Made by a program: the position numbers and the translations under genes. From contig OY755046.1 in the NCBI GenBank assembly GCA_963576565.1, positions 49,470,786 to 49,534,785 of the forward strand: a stretch of 64,000 bases of DNA. Reading direction: 5' to 3'. This DNA is from Aspidapion aeneum. Taxonomy: Eukaryota; Arthropoda; Insecta; Coleoptera; Brentidae. Shown one piece after another: positions 23,154 through 33,559 of the stretch; positions within the stretch are counted from its first letter, which is position 1, and the number at the start of each line of letters is the position of its first letter. Below the pieces are notes generated by a model. That model saw only the letters and a program-made list of their open reading frames with translations, had not been told where the DNA came from and searched no databases.

Positions 23154-26093
23154 TTACCTACTATCTAAATTAGCTTTTAGTTTTTTTAAAGATATGTTGA
23201 AAATATCAATCTGTGTCTCATTTAGTACCTGATTGGTCACAATCATTAGGCGACTGAATGATGATAAACTACTATAGTTAGTGCTAAAAAGTTTTTGGTT
23301 GGCTTGATGTAGCCTTAAATTAATCTTTGGCACATTTATGTGAATATAGTTAATTAAATAGCTATTCTTATATTTTATGTTATTTAATATATAATACAGA
23401 AATATCACAGCTTGGTTTTTCCTTCTTTCTACCAGAGATTTCATATTAAAGCTTGAGAGCATACTGTTGTATGAGACTTTAAAAGGATAGACATTGTTTC
23501 TAACAACATAGAGGTATCGCAAAAACTTCTTTTGCACTTTTTCAATTTCATCAATATGTACAAACTCTAAAGGCAGCCAAATTTGTGAGGCATACTCTAG
23601 GTGTGGTCTCACTAGAGAATTATATAAGTTAATAATTGTACTTATTTTGAAACCTTTACTATTCCTAATTACAAATCCAAGTGATTTAATAGCTTTATTA
23701 ACAATATAAGCAAAATGTTTGTTAAATTTCATGTTGGGCTGAAAGTGAATTCCCAAATCCTTAACTTGCGTTTGTCGATTTAGCTCAGAATTGCCAATTT
23801 TATATAAATTTATTATTGGGTTGGTTTTTCGAGTAAAACTAACAATTGAACATTTATTGACATTTAGTGACATTCTATTTTTTTTAAACCAATTGTTTAT
23901 CTTGCCCAAATCGCGTTGAAGTTTCTCACAATCTTCCTGCTCCCTGACAATCCTGCAGAGCTTGAAATCATCCGCAAAAAGAAGTCCTATAGAGTCAATA
24001 AGGCAGTCTGGTAAGGTATTTATAAAACACAAGAAAAATAATGGACCTAGTTTACTACCCTGTGGCACACCTGAGGTTGCAACAAAGGTATCAGAACTAG
24101 TTGAACCGACTTTTACTTTTTGAACTCTATTTGCAAGGTATGATTTTATAAGAAGGTATGCATCCTCACCAATTCCAAGCTCCACAAGCCTGCCAAGAAG
24201 CAAGTCATGATCAACTTTGTCAAAGGCCTTTTCACAGTCTGTGTATATCACATCCAACTGACTTTTACTTGCAATAGCTTCCGATGCCATCTCAGCCAGA
24301 ATTGAAAGGTTTGTTACAGTTGACCTATCCTCTAAAAACCCATGCTGAAACTTAGAAAATTTAGGTTTTAAAAAGTCAGAGAGATCATCAAACAAAATTG
24401 TTTCATATATTTTAGCCAGTATGTTAATTAGACTAATTGGCCTGTAGTTTTTAATTTCATTTTTATGCCCATTTTTAAACACAGGTGTAATTTGGGAATT
24501 TTTTAAGGCATTAGGAAAATGTTTGCATTTAATAGATAAGTTAAAAATATGTTGAAGTGGTTTAGCTATGAATTCAGCTAACCCTTTAAAAATATAAGCA
24601 GGAATTTGATCTGGTCCTGTTGATTTTTTTGGTTTCAGTTGTTTAATACTATTTATAACTTTACTCTCCGATACATGTGAGAAGTGAAAAGTGCAACCAT
24701 TAAAGTTAAGGTTTCTGTCCTTATTGACATCATTAGATGTTTCAAACACCGACTTAAAATGTTGAGCAAAAGCAGTGGCGATGTCTTTAGAGTTTGTATA
24801 CAATTTATCATTTAGTTTCATTTCCCCTGGTATCCCTTTATTTTTATTTTTAGACTGTAGAAATTGCCAAAAAGAACTGGGATCAGAGTTAAGATTTACT
24901 TCTACATTGTTTTTATATATTTTGTATTCTTCTTGTGTTTGAAACTTAATTTCTTTTCTTAGCACATTAAAGTAGTTTTGTGTTTCTGAATTAGCACACT
25001 TCCTTGAAGTAATTTTATGAATTCTGTTTTTTTCTCTAATCTTACGAATCAGATCTATAGAGTACCAGAGAGGATAACGAGGTTTACTAAAAGAACTTTT
25101 AATTTGTCTCTTTGGAATTGATTTCTCCAAAAAGTCATACATATTTTTATAGAAAAGATTAAGACTGACTTCGACATTAGTGATTAAGAAAAGTTCTGAC
25201 CAATCATAGTTTTTAACAAGATTGCATAGAAGAGTGTAATTACCTTTTGAAAAATCATATACATACTGTTTGGATAAGCAGTTTTCAATTTTATCCTTTA
25301 TTGGTATATTAAATATAAGTGCAGGATGATAAGGATCTTCTAAAACTAGTGGGAAATCTGATCTTATAATTGTCGATACCTCCATGTTAGCCAGAATCAA
25401 GTCCAGGCATCTATCTCTAAAATTTTTAATGTTATTAATTTGTTTTAAATTATTTAAAATAAGGAACTCATTAAGTAAATTGTTTTTTTCATTATCACAT
25501 ACATTAAAGAAAGGAAGATTAAAATCACCTAATATTAATACTTTGGTAAGTTCATCACATATGAGACCTTCAAATTGATTAAAATAGCTATTATACTCTT
25601 CTAAGTTTGCATTTGGTTTAAAATACGCAACAGAGACAATTACATTAAATTTTCTAAATTTCAATTTGACAAAGATACATTCAATATTACAATCACTAAC
25701 ATCCAAAATTTCAAATAAAAATTTTTTCTTAAAAGCTAATAAAACACCACCTCCCCTAGTGGCTGAATCTCGGTCTCTTCTAATTACGGTATATCTGTTG
25801 TCAACCAGTTCTGGTGTAAAAATTCCATCGCACAGCCAGGTTTCAGTCAGTGCCACAACATCAAAATCTTCAGATAATAGGTTTGTATAAAAAGTTTCAG
25901 TTTTTGTCCTTAAACCACGTACATTCTGATAGTAGATGTTACAGAGATTGTTATTTGAATTATGTGAACTAACTGGTTTTTGTAGTTTATTTATGGTGTC
26001 TGAGGAAATGGCTCCCCTGTCTGTACCAAATTCCTCCTCTTCTGAAAAAATCGAGAAACATATGCACCACTTGGCCATATTTCTTTTTTCCAT
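23154..26093 (-). CDS. CR1-type ORF2: endonuclease plus reverse transcriptase
   Basis: A 979-aa uninterrupted polyprotein that would nick target DNA and copy the element RNA by target-primed reverse transcription in the nucleus. The N-terminal apurinic-type endonuclease shows QNVRGL (residues 56-61), LTETWL (82-87, catalytic Glu84), GGG (114-116), LGDFNLP (188-194) and a late His256. The reverse transcriptase spans about 520-800: NYRPISLINILAKI (549-562), YTDCEKAFDKVDH (617-629), SGVPQGSKLGP (674-684) and FADD (706-709) with both catalytic aspartates. The C-terminal 170 residues match the usual CR1/Jockey-group tail. No RNase H is seen. The start Met lies inside the end of ORF1; initiation probably follows termination-reinitiation or frameshifting. 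The exact clade within the CR1 group is inference. Confidence 0.9.
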   Translation of the reverse strand: MEKRNMAKWCICFSIFSEEEEFGTDRGAISSDTINKLQKPVSSHNSNNNLCNIYYQNVRGLRTKTETFYTNLLSEDFDVVALTETWLCDGIFTPELVDNRYTVIRRDRDSATRGGGVLLAFKKKFLFEILDVSDCNIECIFVKLKFRKFNVIVSVAYFKPNANLEEYNSYFNQFEGLICDELTKVLILGDFNLPFFNVCDNEKNNLLNEFLILNNLKQINNIKNFRDRCLDLILANMEVSTIIRSDFPLVLEDPYHPALIFNIPIKDKIENCLSKQYVYDFSKGNYTLLCNLVKNYDWSELFLITNVEVSLNLFYKNMYDFLEKSIPKRQIKSSFSKPRYPLWYSIDLIRKIREKNRIHKITSRKCANSETQNYFNVLRKEIKFQTQEEYKIYKNNVEVNLNSDPSSFWQFLQSKNKNKGIPGEMKLNDKLYTNSKDIATAFAQHFKSVFETSNDVNKDRNLNFNGCTFHFSHVSESKVINSIKQLKPKKSTGPDQIPAYIFKGLAEFIAKPLQHIFNLSIKCKHFPNALKNSQITPVFKNGHKNEIKNYRPISLINILAKIYETILFDDLSDFLKPKFSKFQHGFLEDRSTVTNLSILAEMASEAIASKSQLDVIYTDCEKAFDKVDHDLLLGRLVELGIGEDAYLLIKSYLANRVQKVKVGSTSSDTFVATSGVPQGSKLGPLFFLCFINTLPDCLIDSIGLLFADDFKLCRIVREQEDCEKLQRDLGKINNWFKKNRMSLNVNKCSIVSFTRKTNPIINLYKIGNSELNRQTQVKDLGIHFQPNMKFNKHFAYIVNKAIKSLGFVIRNSKGFKISTIINLYNSLVRPHLEYASQIWLPLEFVHIDEIEKVQKKFLRYLYVVRNNVYPFKVSYNSMLSSFNMKSLVERRKNQAVIFLYYILNNIKYKNSYLINYIHINVPKINLRLHQANQKLFSTNYSSLSSFSRLMIVTNQVLNETQIDIFNISLKKLKANLDSR

Positions 26094-27253
26094 GCATTGC
26101 GAAAATTATCTTGCCTAATTGTAACTTTCATCGAAGAGTATAAAGTGGGCTGTTTGGACGGATGTTGCTCACATGTCACCTCCGGAAAATGTTTCATCAA
26201 CATGTTTTTTAAGTCGTTAGGCTTTGTATTTGGATGAAGCCTAGTTACATGAAGAGCCACAAATTTAGGGACCCCTTCCATTTCTGACCCATTATCCCCC
26301 ACTACACACCTTCTTCGCCTTTTTCTCTGAACACTAGACCACTGGCCTTCTTCAGCTTGCTTATCGTTTGTTGCACCTAGGTGTTGGATGCTTTGCATTG
26401 TGCTGTAAGTTTGCGCCTCCATCAGGGCAGCATTTACGACCTTTGAACTAATAAAATTTTGATTTTGGTTTTCTTGTAGTTGGTTGTTTTGGTTTTTATT
26501 ATAGAAATTTCTGTCAGTAACAGCTGTATGTTTTTGTGCTCCCGAGCTACCCGGTCTGTTTTCTATTTGTGCGCTCGAACTACTGCTCATACTTGCGCTG
26601 TAGTTTGGTGGATTTATTTTCGTTGGCCAATAATTTGTGGTTGGAGCACTGGCAATGTGGCAGGGCGCTCTGTTTAATACGTTACTCACGTCATTCTGCG
26701 TGCCGGAAAATGGTTGTCGGCCTATGGGTGGAGGCAGGGGGGCAATATTTACGTTATGATGAACCACTTGTCCAGGGCTACCATTTCCGCCTAATTTTTC
26801 TTTGTAGCTTGAAATCACGCTCTTTTGGAGTTCGACTGTGTACTCTAATGATGTGAGCAGCTTCCTAGAAATATCATATTCACTTCTGACGCTTTTTAAT
26901 TCCATTTTTAAAAGGCTGTTGTCACTATTTTCGCCATTTTGTGTAACAGGTGTTTGTTTTACTTGATTTTGTTCTAATGCACTTATTTTCTCTTGAAGTT
27001 CATCCTGGAACTGAAGATGCCCGGTCTTCTCATCTTCATATGCTTTTAATTGAAATTTTAGGTTATTTATTTCAGCTTCTTTTAAGGAAAGAGCTTCATT
27101 AATGGCTTTGTTTATATCGGTGTCACGAACGACCTTGGCACATGTTGCACAATTTATTTGATTTTTACTACCACTGGTGACTACTAGCCCCGTGATTCTT
27201 AACGCACACGATTGGTGATAACAAGAATTACATGAAGTACACTTATAACACAC
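25991..27253 (-). CDS. CR1-type ORF1: PHD-like finger and RNA-binding protein
   Basis: A 420-codon frame from the first ATG. Cysteine pairs (CYKC, CNSC) with CYHQSC and CATC form most of a PHD-type zinc finger. A coiled-coil-like Glu/Leu/Lys-rich stretch follows (about 45-155), then a low-complexity P/N/S/Q-rich linker. The C-terminal domain has FVALHVTRLHPNTKPNDL and WPSGAYVSRFF, a pattern known from insect non-LTR ORF1 proteins. The finger's first cysteines (CKYCKSG) lie upstream of this ATG in the same frame, behind a TAA at about 27325. The sequence before that stop is open in a neighbouring frame from ATG 27367. I infer a one-base loss in the A-run at 27320-27325, either real or a sequencing error. 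It overlaps ORF2 by 103 bp in another frame. Confidence 0.8.
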   Translation of the reverse strand: MCYKCTSCNSCYHQSCALRITGLVVTSGSKNQINCATCAKVVRDTDINKAINEALSLKEAEINNLKFQLKAYEDEKTGHLQFQDELQEKISALEQNQVKQTPVTQNGENSDNSLLKMELKSVRSEYDISRKLLTSLEYTVELQKSVISSYKEKLGGNGSPGQVVHHNVNIAPLPPPIGRQPFSGTQNDVSNVLNRAPCHIASAPTTNYWPTKINPPNYSASMSSSSSAQIENRPGSSGAQKHTAVTDRNFYNKNQNNQLQENQNQNFISSKVVNAALMEAQTYSTMQSIQHLGATNDKQAEEGQWSSVQRKRRRRCVVGDNGSEMEGVPKFVALHVTRLHPNTKPNDLKNMLMKHFPEVTCEQHPSKQPTLYSSMKVTIRQDNFRNAWKKEIWPSGAYVSRFFQKRRNLVQTGEPFPQTP

Positions 27254-27567
27254 TTTATCAATACCGGATTTACAGTATTTGCACTTTTTCGCGTCCGCGT
27301 CTGCCGCGTCACCATCTTTTTACTATCTGTTGTTGGTATTTGAGAATTATATTGGCAATCGCCCATTGCGATCAGAAATTTTAACACACGAAAAGGTGCT
27401 CTCATGTTTTCAGACGTTGATAGTTTACGTCTACCTTTGACAGTGGAACGGATGAATTATAGAAATCAGTTTGATGACTTGGTGAGTTAATACCCTGAAA
27501 GTCTCTCGTTCTTGTATTGAGACACCGCAGCCTGCATAGATAAAAGTTTTCCGAAAATTTATGTATG

Positions 27568-27640
27568 GCTTCGGTAGTTCAATGTTTAGAATGTTTGCGT
27601 AAAGAGCAAGAGATTCCGGGTTCGAGTCCCGGCCGAAGCA
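27568..27640 (+). tRNA. tRNA-like sequence, complete cloverleaf, anticodon AAA
   Basis: 73 nt fold into all four arms: acceptor GCTTCGG/CCGAAGC (7 bp), D stem GTTC/GAAT with one G-U, anticodon stem TTTGC/GCAAG with loop GTAAAGA, variable AGATT, T arm CCGGG/CCCGG with loop TTCGAGT, discriminator A. A and B box promoter sequences are present. Odd points: anticodon AAA (Phe by code) is unusual because animals use GAA, and the D loop lacks the GG pair. A T-rich stretch follows. It may be a tRNA pseudogene or a SINE head rather than a working tRNA gene. It lies antisense within the CR1 boundaries. Confidence 0.5.
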
Positions 27641-27773
27641 AAAAAACATTTTTCTTATTTTTCTTTTTTTAATTTCACTTCTTTTCAAGCCCTTGTAGTT
27701 TTGAAGCTAAGAGAGGAAATTTAATAATTCGGAATCCGAGAAATCCATTATCAGAAAAGATATTTCACTTCTG

Positions 27774-28071
27774 TTAAAACTTTTCTACAGAAAGTTGATC
27801 CTGTCAATAAAATGACGTTGTTAAATTTTTGGTCCGTCGAGTCGAATTCGAGATTTTAGAAAAAAATTAAGAAAAAAATACAAACCTGGATTTTTTTTGG
27901 AAGTTTTTCTATAGCTAGGGGTTAAATGGGGATTCAATGTAAAGCAAAAAAATAAATAAAAGGTCTAGTCTAGGTCCGTATTTAACCTATTAATTTTTTT
28001 TCTGAAATCTGGAATAAGACTCGATTCATTTTATTGACAAGATCAACTTTATGTATAGAAGTTTTAACAAC
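27774..28071. repeat. Foldback with about 90-bp arms
   Basis: 27774-27870 and 27990-28071 are inverted copies; 'gttaaaacttttcta' and 'gtcaataaaatga' on the left have complements on the right. It lies between the CR1 target site and the right terminus of the composite element, and no coding is seen. Confidence 0.75.
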
Positions 28072-28739
28072 ATTGAAATATCTGTACTAATAATAAAGAT
28101 GTGACAAATTTTTAGAATTCCCAATTTTAAAATTTTCCCTCGTAGCTCCACAACTACAAGAGCTGGAAAAAACTTTATATTCATATTTTTTTGGCGTCGA
28201 AATTTAAGGACAGCAATGTCAACTCTCCAGGTCTCTATCATTTATAATAACTGAGTTTCTCATTCAATAACATTAAAAATGAGACACACTGTACACCTTT
28301 CCAGCTCCCCAAAAAAAATACAAGAGACACAAAACCTTTCTACACCCGCTTTGCCACGAAAATGTTTTGTTTTATTTTATTGTAGCCTATTTAGATTAGC
28401 ATTATGAGAATCATTACTTTGCAAGTTTTGGCCAGTTTCATTTTAATTTATGTCGTATTGGTTGGGGTAAAATTTTCCCGGTCAAAGTATCAAAGCCATT
28501 CATCGTTTCCATTGACAGTTTGGCAACTAATAGCCTCGACAAATTTTGCCTGAGGGATGATTGATTAAATTTAACCTATCCTGGCCTTTTGGGAAAATGA
28601 TGACTTTATTAGCAGGAATATATCGACGATGAATTAAATAAATATTCAAAAATAAAGCCTACCAAAAAAATACGGCCAAAATTTATTGGGTTTGAGATTT
28701 TATTTGTTCTATTATTACGTAATCAAAGTTTTAGATTTA

Positions 28740-29330
28740 TTCTATAGTCTATTCGTTTAACAAGAACATTTAAAACAGGTAAGGTCGAATCTTTTTCATT
28801 GTGCAATTTGATTGTTGGTCAAATACCGTTCAGATGGTGTAGAAAATTCTGAAGTTCGCTATCATTTTCTGTCCATATAATAAATGTGTTATCAATCTAT
28901 CTTAGCCATAGTTTCGGCTTAACTCTTGCTGTGTTGATCGCATGGTCCACGAACTACTCCATGTAGATGTTTGCTACCACTGACGAAAGAGACGAACCCA
29001 TTAAAAGTCCATCATTTTGCGCGTAAAACTTATCTTTCACTTAAAAGTAAGAATCACGGAGACAGAGCTCGAATAGATCCATCACCTCCTCTACCGATAG
29101 CGTTGTTCTCTCGTGAAGTGAAGGCTTTAGATTCTTCGTTATTTTTACGTATTTAGTTTCCTGATGATTTATTTTTAGGAATTGATAATAATGCAGCATT
29201 TAGAGTTTCTAAGTATATTTGCAGACCTTTTAGACTATCAGTTGTAGCGAGGGTTTCGGCGCTATATTTTAGGCTGTCTAAAACTTTATTATCAATAGTG
29301 CTCTCTTGTGCTGTCTCAAAGCTTTTTTGA
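28740..29330 (-). pseudogene. Penelope-like reverse transcriptase fragment
   Basis: The minus strand encodes KFYAQNDGLLMGSSLSSVVA followed by NIYME (about 28965-29040), then ARVKPKLWLR and the degraded catalytic motif .IDNTFIIW in place of YVDDTF (about 28865-28930), then NFLHHLNG (28825-28850). Order and motifs are those of the palm of Penelope-like reverse transcriptases. Stops and a changed catalytic motif make it dead. Upstream to 29330 a weaker minus-strand match continues. 28363-28739 holds nothing recognisable. Confidence 0.75.
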
Positions 29331-29624
29331 ATAATATTGCTTTATTGTAGATTATTATTTTTACTTTTACGCGTCTTGATTTATGTCAAGACACTTTTGA
29401 GTAGTAGAGGTCTGGGCCTTACTTCGGTTGTGCTATGCAGAAATGGCGAGGATCAATGGCGCCCGCACCCCCGTCATGCTCACCACGTCAACGCTTAGTG
29501 TTGGCTGTTACAGCACCTCATGTGCACATTAAATTAGTGCACTGAAAGGACTTGGAGTTACCGCTCGGGCCGTATTATTTTGATTTTGACGATTTCATAG
29601 TTACGAGAATGGTGGAAGTTTCTT

Positions 29625-29815
29625 ATTCTGATACATTAGTGTCCAATATTTAAAGACAATTAAATTTTTTTCTTTACTACATTGGGTGAAAATAGATTAA
29701 CTGCCCTCGCATATTATCTATTGAGAAAAAAATTATTCAAGAAATTCCAGAGCTCAATAAATTGGTTATTGAAGAATTTATTTCAAAACGTGTTTGTGAA
29801 ATATAACACTAGGTA
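29625..29815 (+). pseudogene. Possible hAT-type transposase C-terminus
   Basis: ENRLTALAYY (29689-29719) and, after a one-base shift, LSIEKKIIQEIP with NKLVIEEFISKR up to a TAA at 29804. This resembles the RL..L..LSIE end of the dimerisation region in hAT-related transposases. Only about 50 residues are visible, so the assignment is weak. 29331-29624 and 29816-30094 show no gene. Confidence 0.35.
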
Positions 29816-30094
29816 TGATACATTTATTATCTATTTTTCAAAACAGTAATAATAGATAATTAGTATCTTACTAAATATGTCAATTTTTAATTATTTTATG
29901 TAAATTATATGATATAATGGCACACTCATTGGCCCGAAAAGTTGGTAGTGACACTTAAAAAAAAATTTCGCTTGAGCCGCAATTTTTTTTTGGGTGTGCC
30001 TCCCACTGTTTAACACCACACGCTATCACTGAGTAGGTACAAGGCATATTCTAGCTTAATGTAAATCACCCCTTCAGTTTTGAATGACTTAGAC

Positions 30095-31020
30095 CTCCTC
30101 TGGTAAATGTGAATCTATACGCCAAACAAAGCTTCTGATACACATACAAAATGCAATAAAGTTTTTCGAAAACTTTACAACACATAAAAGCTTAACATTT
30201 ACAAGCATTGAGATATATTGTGACGATAACTGAATATAGCATTTTTATTTTAGAAAAACAAATTTTAAGAGTATACATGTCCATGAAATGTCCCCCATAA
30301 AAGGATACTAGCAATAGCTATTCGTTTTCAAAACAATGTGACATTATAATGTCTTTCCCATTTTTAGAATTTTATACTCTGGGAGTGTTTCTAAACTCAT
30401 CGAGTTTTTTTCATCAATGGCATTTAGAATGTTGAAAAATGACATCCATCGGATATTGATCGATGGTGTGCTGATGAGCAATCGAAAAATAAAAAGAAAC
30501 TTGATGAGATCAAACACTAACTCATCGTTTTTTCTCTGTTTTTTTGTTTCTGAACGAAGAATCAATTCCAATTCGTCATCTAAGTAGCTGGAATCAGAAT
30601 CGTTAAGCAGATTTAGGGCTGTTAAATGTGAGTCTATACGCCAAATAGAGCTAATAATATACATACAAAATGCAATAAGGTTTTTCGAAAACTTTACAGC
30701 GCATAAAAGCTTAATATGTACAAGCATTGAGATATATTGTGACGATAACTGAATATGGCATTTCTATTTTAGAAAAACAAATTTTAAGAGTATACAGAAT
30801 CCATGAAATGTCCCCCATAAAACGATACTAGCAATAGCTATTCGTTTTCAAAACATTGTGACACTATAATGTCTTCCCATTTTTAGAATTTTATACTCTG
30901 AGAGAGTCTGTAAATTCATCGAATTATTTTTGGAACGGATATTAATCGATATTCATCGATAGTGGCTGATAAGTAATCGAAAAATAAAAAGAAACCTGAT
31001 GAAATCAAACCCTAACATAT
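30095..31020. repeat. Direct duplication, about 430 bp at 519-bp spacing
   Basis: Copies at about 30095-30527 and 30617-31020 share 'tcgaaaactttacaacacat'-type sequence, 'gacgataactgaatatggc' and 'tccatgaaatgtcccccat', with small differences. A 127-codon minus-strand frame (30344-30727) crosses copy 1 and the spacer, with an acidic NDSDSSYLDDELELIL segment; I do not recognise it and it may be chance. Confidence 0.8.
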
Positions 31021-31419
31021 TCACTTTTGTCAAATTTAAAGGCAACTTCAATACTCAAATCAATAACAAATAATATACTTCTTATTGCCTCATTACGATG
31101 TTTCTTACGACCCCACGATAGTCAAAACCAAAGCGAAACATTTTGATTCTGCACTAATTATTTATCCCAAACAAAATTTAAAACAGTACATAGAAAGACC
31201 ACAAACTGTATTAAAACTGCAAATAAAGTGTTTTATTCAGACAAAAAAAATATTCGAAAAGGTTTGCTTGTCAAGAATATGTTAAAAAAAAGAGCACAAT
31301 AGTACTAAAATTTTATTAATATGGTAGTAGAAGGATTTAAAGGTTTTTTTCAGTTATCTCAGAAAGAATGCCAAAGTAGCAAAAAGTATTTCCAATTACC
31401 CCTGTTTCTTATTCCCCCA

Positions 31420-31606
31420 TCTTTCCCTATGTAAAATAAATTGGTTCCGCTCCGTTTGTCACTCATGTTTCTGTAGTGCAATGTCTCTTTACATTTTTAA
31501 ATATGTATTTTTGTTTTATAAAAAACTGTTTTTTTGACTATACTCACACAATTGTAAATTGTCTTTGGGAAAATAAATGAATCTATTCTATTCTATTCTA
31601 TTCAAC
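31420..31606 (+). repeat. Non-LTR 3' end with (ATTCT)n tail
   Basis: About 160 bp ending 'gggaaaataaatgaat' and then four 'ctatt' repeats at 31584-31606. Pentamer tails following an AATAAA-like motif are usual for CR1-group 3' ends. No coding part retained. 31021-31419 to its left and 31607-32300 to its right hold no recognisable gene. Confidence 0.55.
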
Positions 31607-32307
31607 ACGGCAGTCAGTGACCTATGCAGCTAGCGCCAAACTATCGGAGATGGCGCGGAATGTAATAGAAGCTTGTTAAAACACAATTGCGCAGGTTCTA
31701 CTTACGTTAAAATTTTTACTTAAACCGTCCATGAGTTTACGGCGTTCCACGGAAGCCGTTAACTACGTGTGATATTCAAATGTCAACAGTGCCAGTCGGA
31801 AGTTGAGACCAACAGCCAAAACATGGGTCCTGTTTTGTAAGATGGCGCTATATCGTTTTTCAACGCTGCAGTAGGGCAGCGACGTAGCTCCATCCAACAG
31901 TAACCAACCTGAGCTTTCGCTGTTGGTCATCTCCTTCGATTGGCCATCTCACCCGATTTTACCCTATACTTTTTTGCAGATTTTTTTAGCTTAATTCGCA
32001 TTAATAAAGTTGAATTATTTGACAACTTTTGGGGCAGTAGTTTTAAAAAAAGTTTTTACAAAGCTAAGTAGTATGATCAAACAAATGCTGAATTTTTATG
32101 TTCAAACATTTTGCGTCCGTTCTGCATCTGGCTTCGCTGTGACATGCTTGGCAAAAATGCATGTGTGGTGTGCATAACTAAAACAGTTTTATACTCGTAT
32201 GCTTAAACAAGCAAATTTATGAATAAAGAACGTTTACTTGACTTAGTATCTTTATAGTTAGTTGTAGTAAAAAAAAGCATATTTAATAAGCATTGTAAAG
32301 TTATACG

Positions 32308-32780
32308 GGGTGTTTTTTTAATGGTAACGTATGCTTTTTCAGGCATTTGTTCTAAGTTTTTGGAAAGAGGGACAATTTTTGAAGCACGGTTCCCTCCTCT
32401 ATATTTTAGATGGGAAAAATGGATAGAGTGATAGTTGTTTCAAACATCTCTTGAATCTTTTCACCAACGTGTACAAAATTAAAAAAAATTTCGATTCGTT
32501 TTTGAGATATTTGCGTCTTAAGTTTAAAAATGATTTTCATGTAGATTTCTGAAAAAGAAAATTCAGAAATATGTTGATTTATTTTTTATTAAAAGTATAA
32601 TTTAAAGTTACTCTTATTTATTTTATTTTTATTGTTAATTTTAGAAATATGGAGGCAAATATCTGATAAACAAGCTAATATAATTTTTACACGAGAAGAA
32701 AGAAATTTAAGATACCTTCAAAACAAGATATCACTCTCCCAAAATATCATTGAATACAAAATTACTTAACAAAAAACACC
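32308..32780. mobile_element. Possible MITE with GGTGTTTTTT termini
   Basis: 'ggggtgtttttttaa' at 32308 and 'acaaaaaacacc' ending about 32780 are imperfect inverted termini. The interior includes 'gcaaatatct' and 'ccttcaaaacaa' blocks shared with 19715-19835 and 34630-34720. Boundaries approximate. 32781-33559 shows no gene. Confidence 0.4.
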
Positions 32781-33559
32781 ACTGTGTATAGAGAGACATA
32801 AGACAATGTATAGAGAGACATAAGACTTATTATAATATCTAATATAAGGTGGACTTTAAAGATAATCACAGATCAATTGATTAAAGATAAATATTATTAA
32901 AAATTTTTACATAATGTTAAAAAATTACAAAAATTTAATTAAAAAACATTGTGTGTCAAGCATAATTAGGGAACTAAGGAAGATCGACGATATAGTGTAA
33001 CATCCTGTACTAAAATAGCTACTGAAGAATTTTTTTAAGTAACACAAACTTAATAAAAAGGAGCAACGTTCTTACTTCCAATATATATTATAAAAAGTTA
33101 AATCCAGCACCAGATGTCAAATGTCAAAAAAAGAGACGTGGATACTGGCTTTCAGCCCCTTTTCAAAGATACATCCTGCGCCGTTTTATTTTCTAACGTT
33201 TGAACCGGGAGCAGGATGAAAAACGGAGACACTAAAACGATGCAGCTTATACTTAGTATTGATTTTGTTTGCAGTTTGGGATATACACTGCTCTTTATTA
33301 TAATGCGAAAAAAACACTGCCGATGTGAGAATCTACAAATCGCTTTACTTCTCCCAGATTCCGTGAGGCAGACCATAGAAGTGTGGGATTCGGAGTGCTT
33401 TCTTCCCATCTAGGGATCATTTCCTTTTGTTTTCAAATTCGCCATGAGTTCTCCATTGAGGGATAGTGACATTAAAACACCACTTGCCAGGCGGGTTGAT
33501 GTGTTTCTATTCAGCCGCTTGTTCTAGGAAAAACGCTGTTTGCAGCCGCTCATTCTGAG

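Larger units (their letters stand above)
23044..27667 (-). mobile_element. CR1-type non-LTR retrotransposon, near full length
   Basis: A minus-strand element of 4.6 kb with two ORFs. Its 3' end on the plus strand reads as an (ATTT)n tract at 23044-23071, that is an (AAAT)n tail in sense. It is bounded by the 13-bp repeat TTTAATTTCACTT at 23031-23043 and 27668-27680, read as a target duplication. The 3' UTR is short, about 80 bp after the ORF2 stop. The tRNA-like sequence at 27568-27640 lies inside these bounds in antisense to the element. ORF2 is uninterrupted, so this is the youngest-looking retrotransposon in the window. Confidence 0.8.
19859..28362. mobile_element. Composite inverted-repeat element enclosing CR1
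   Basis: The left terminus (19859-19935 plus 22840-22890) and the right terminus (28240-28362) are inverted copies totalling about 125 bp: 'ttcgtggctaaccgggt' at the left corresponds to 'acccgctttgccacgaa' at the right, and 'gtctcatttttaat' to 'attaaaaatgagac'. The left terminus is split by another inverted-repeat element (19945-22839). Between the termini lie a CR1-type retrotransposon, a tRNA-like sequence and a small foldback. No transposase of its own is visible. Target duplication not determined. Confidence 0.6.

Noticed and set aside
23154..26093. Plus-strand frames of 60-74 codons inside ORF2
   Set aside because: Shadows of the 979-codon minus-strand gene.
27568..27640. Functional tRNA-Phe gene
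   Set aside because: The AAA anticodon and the altered D-loop make a working gene unlikely, so it is annotated as tRNA-like only.
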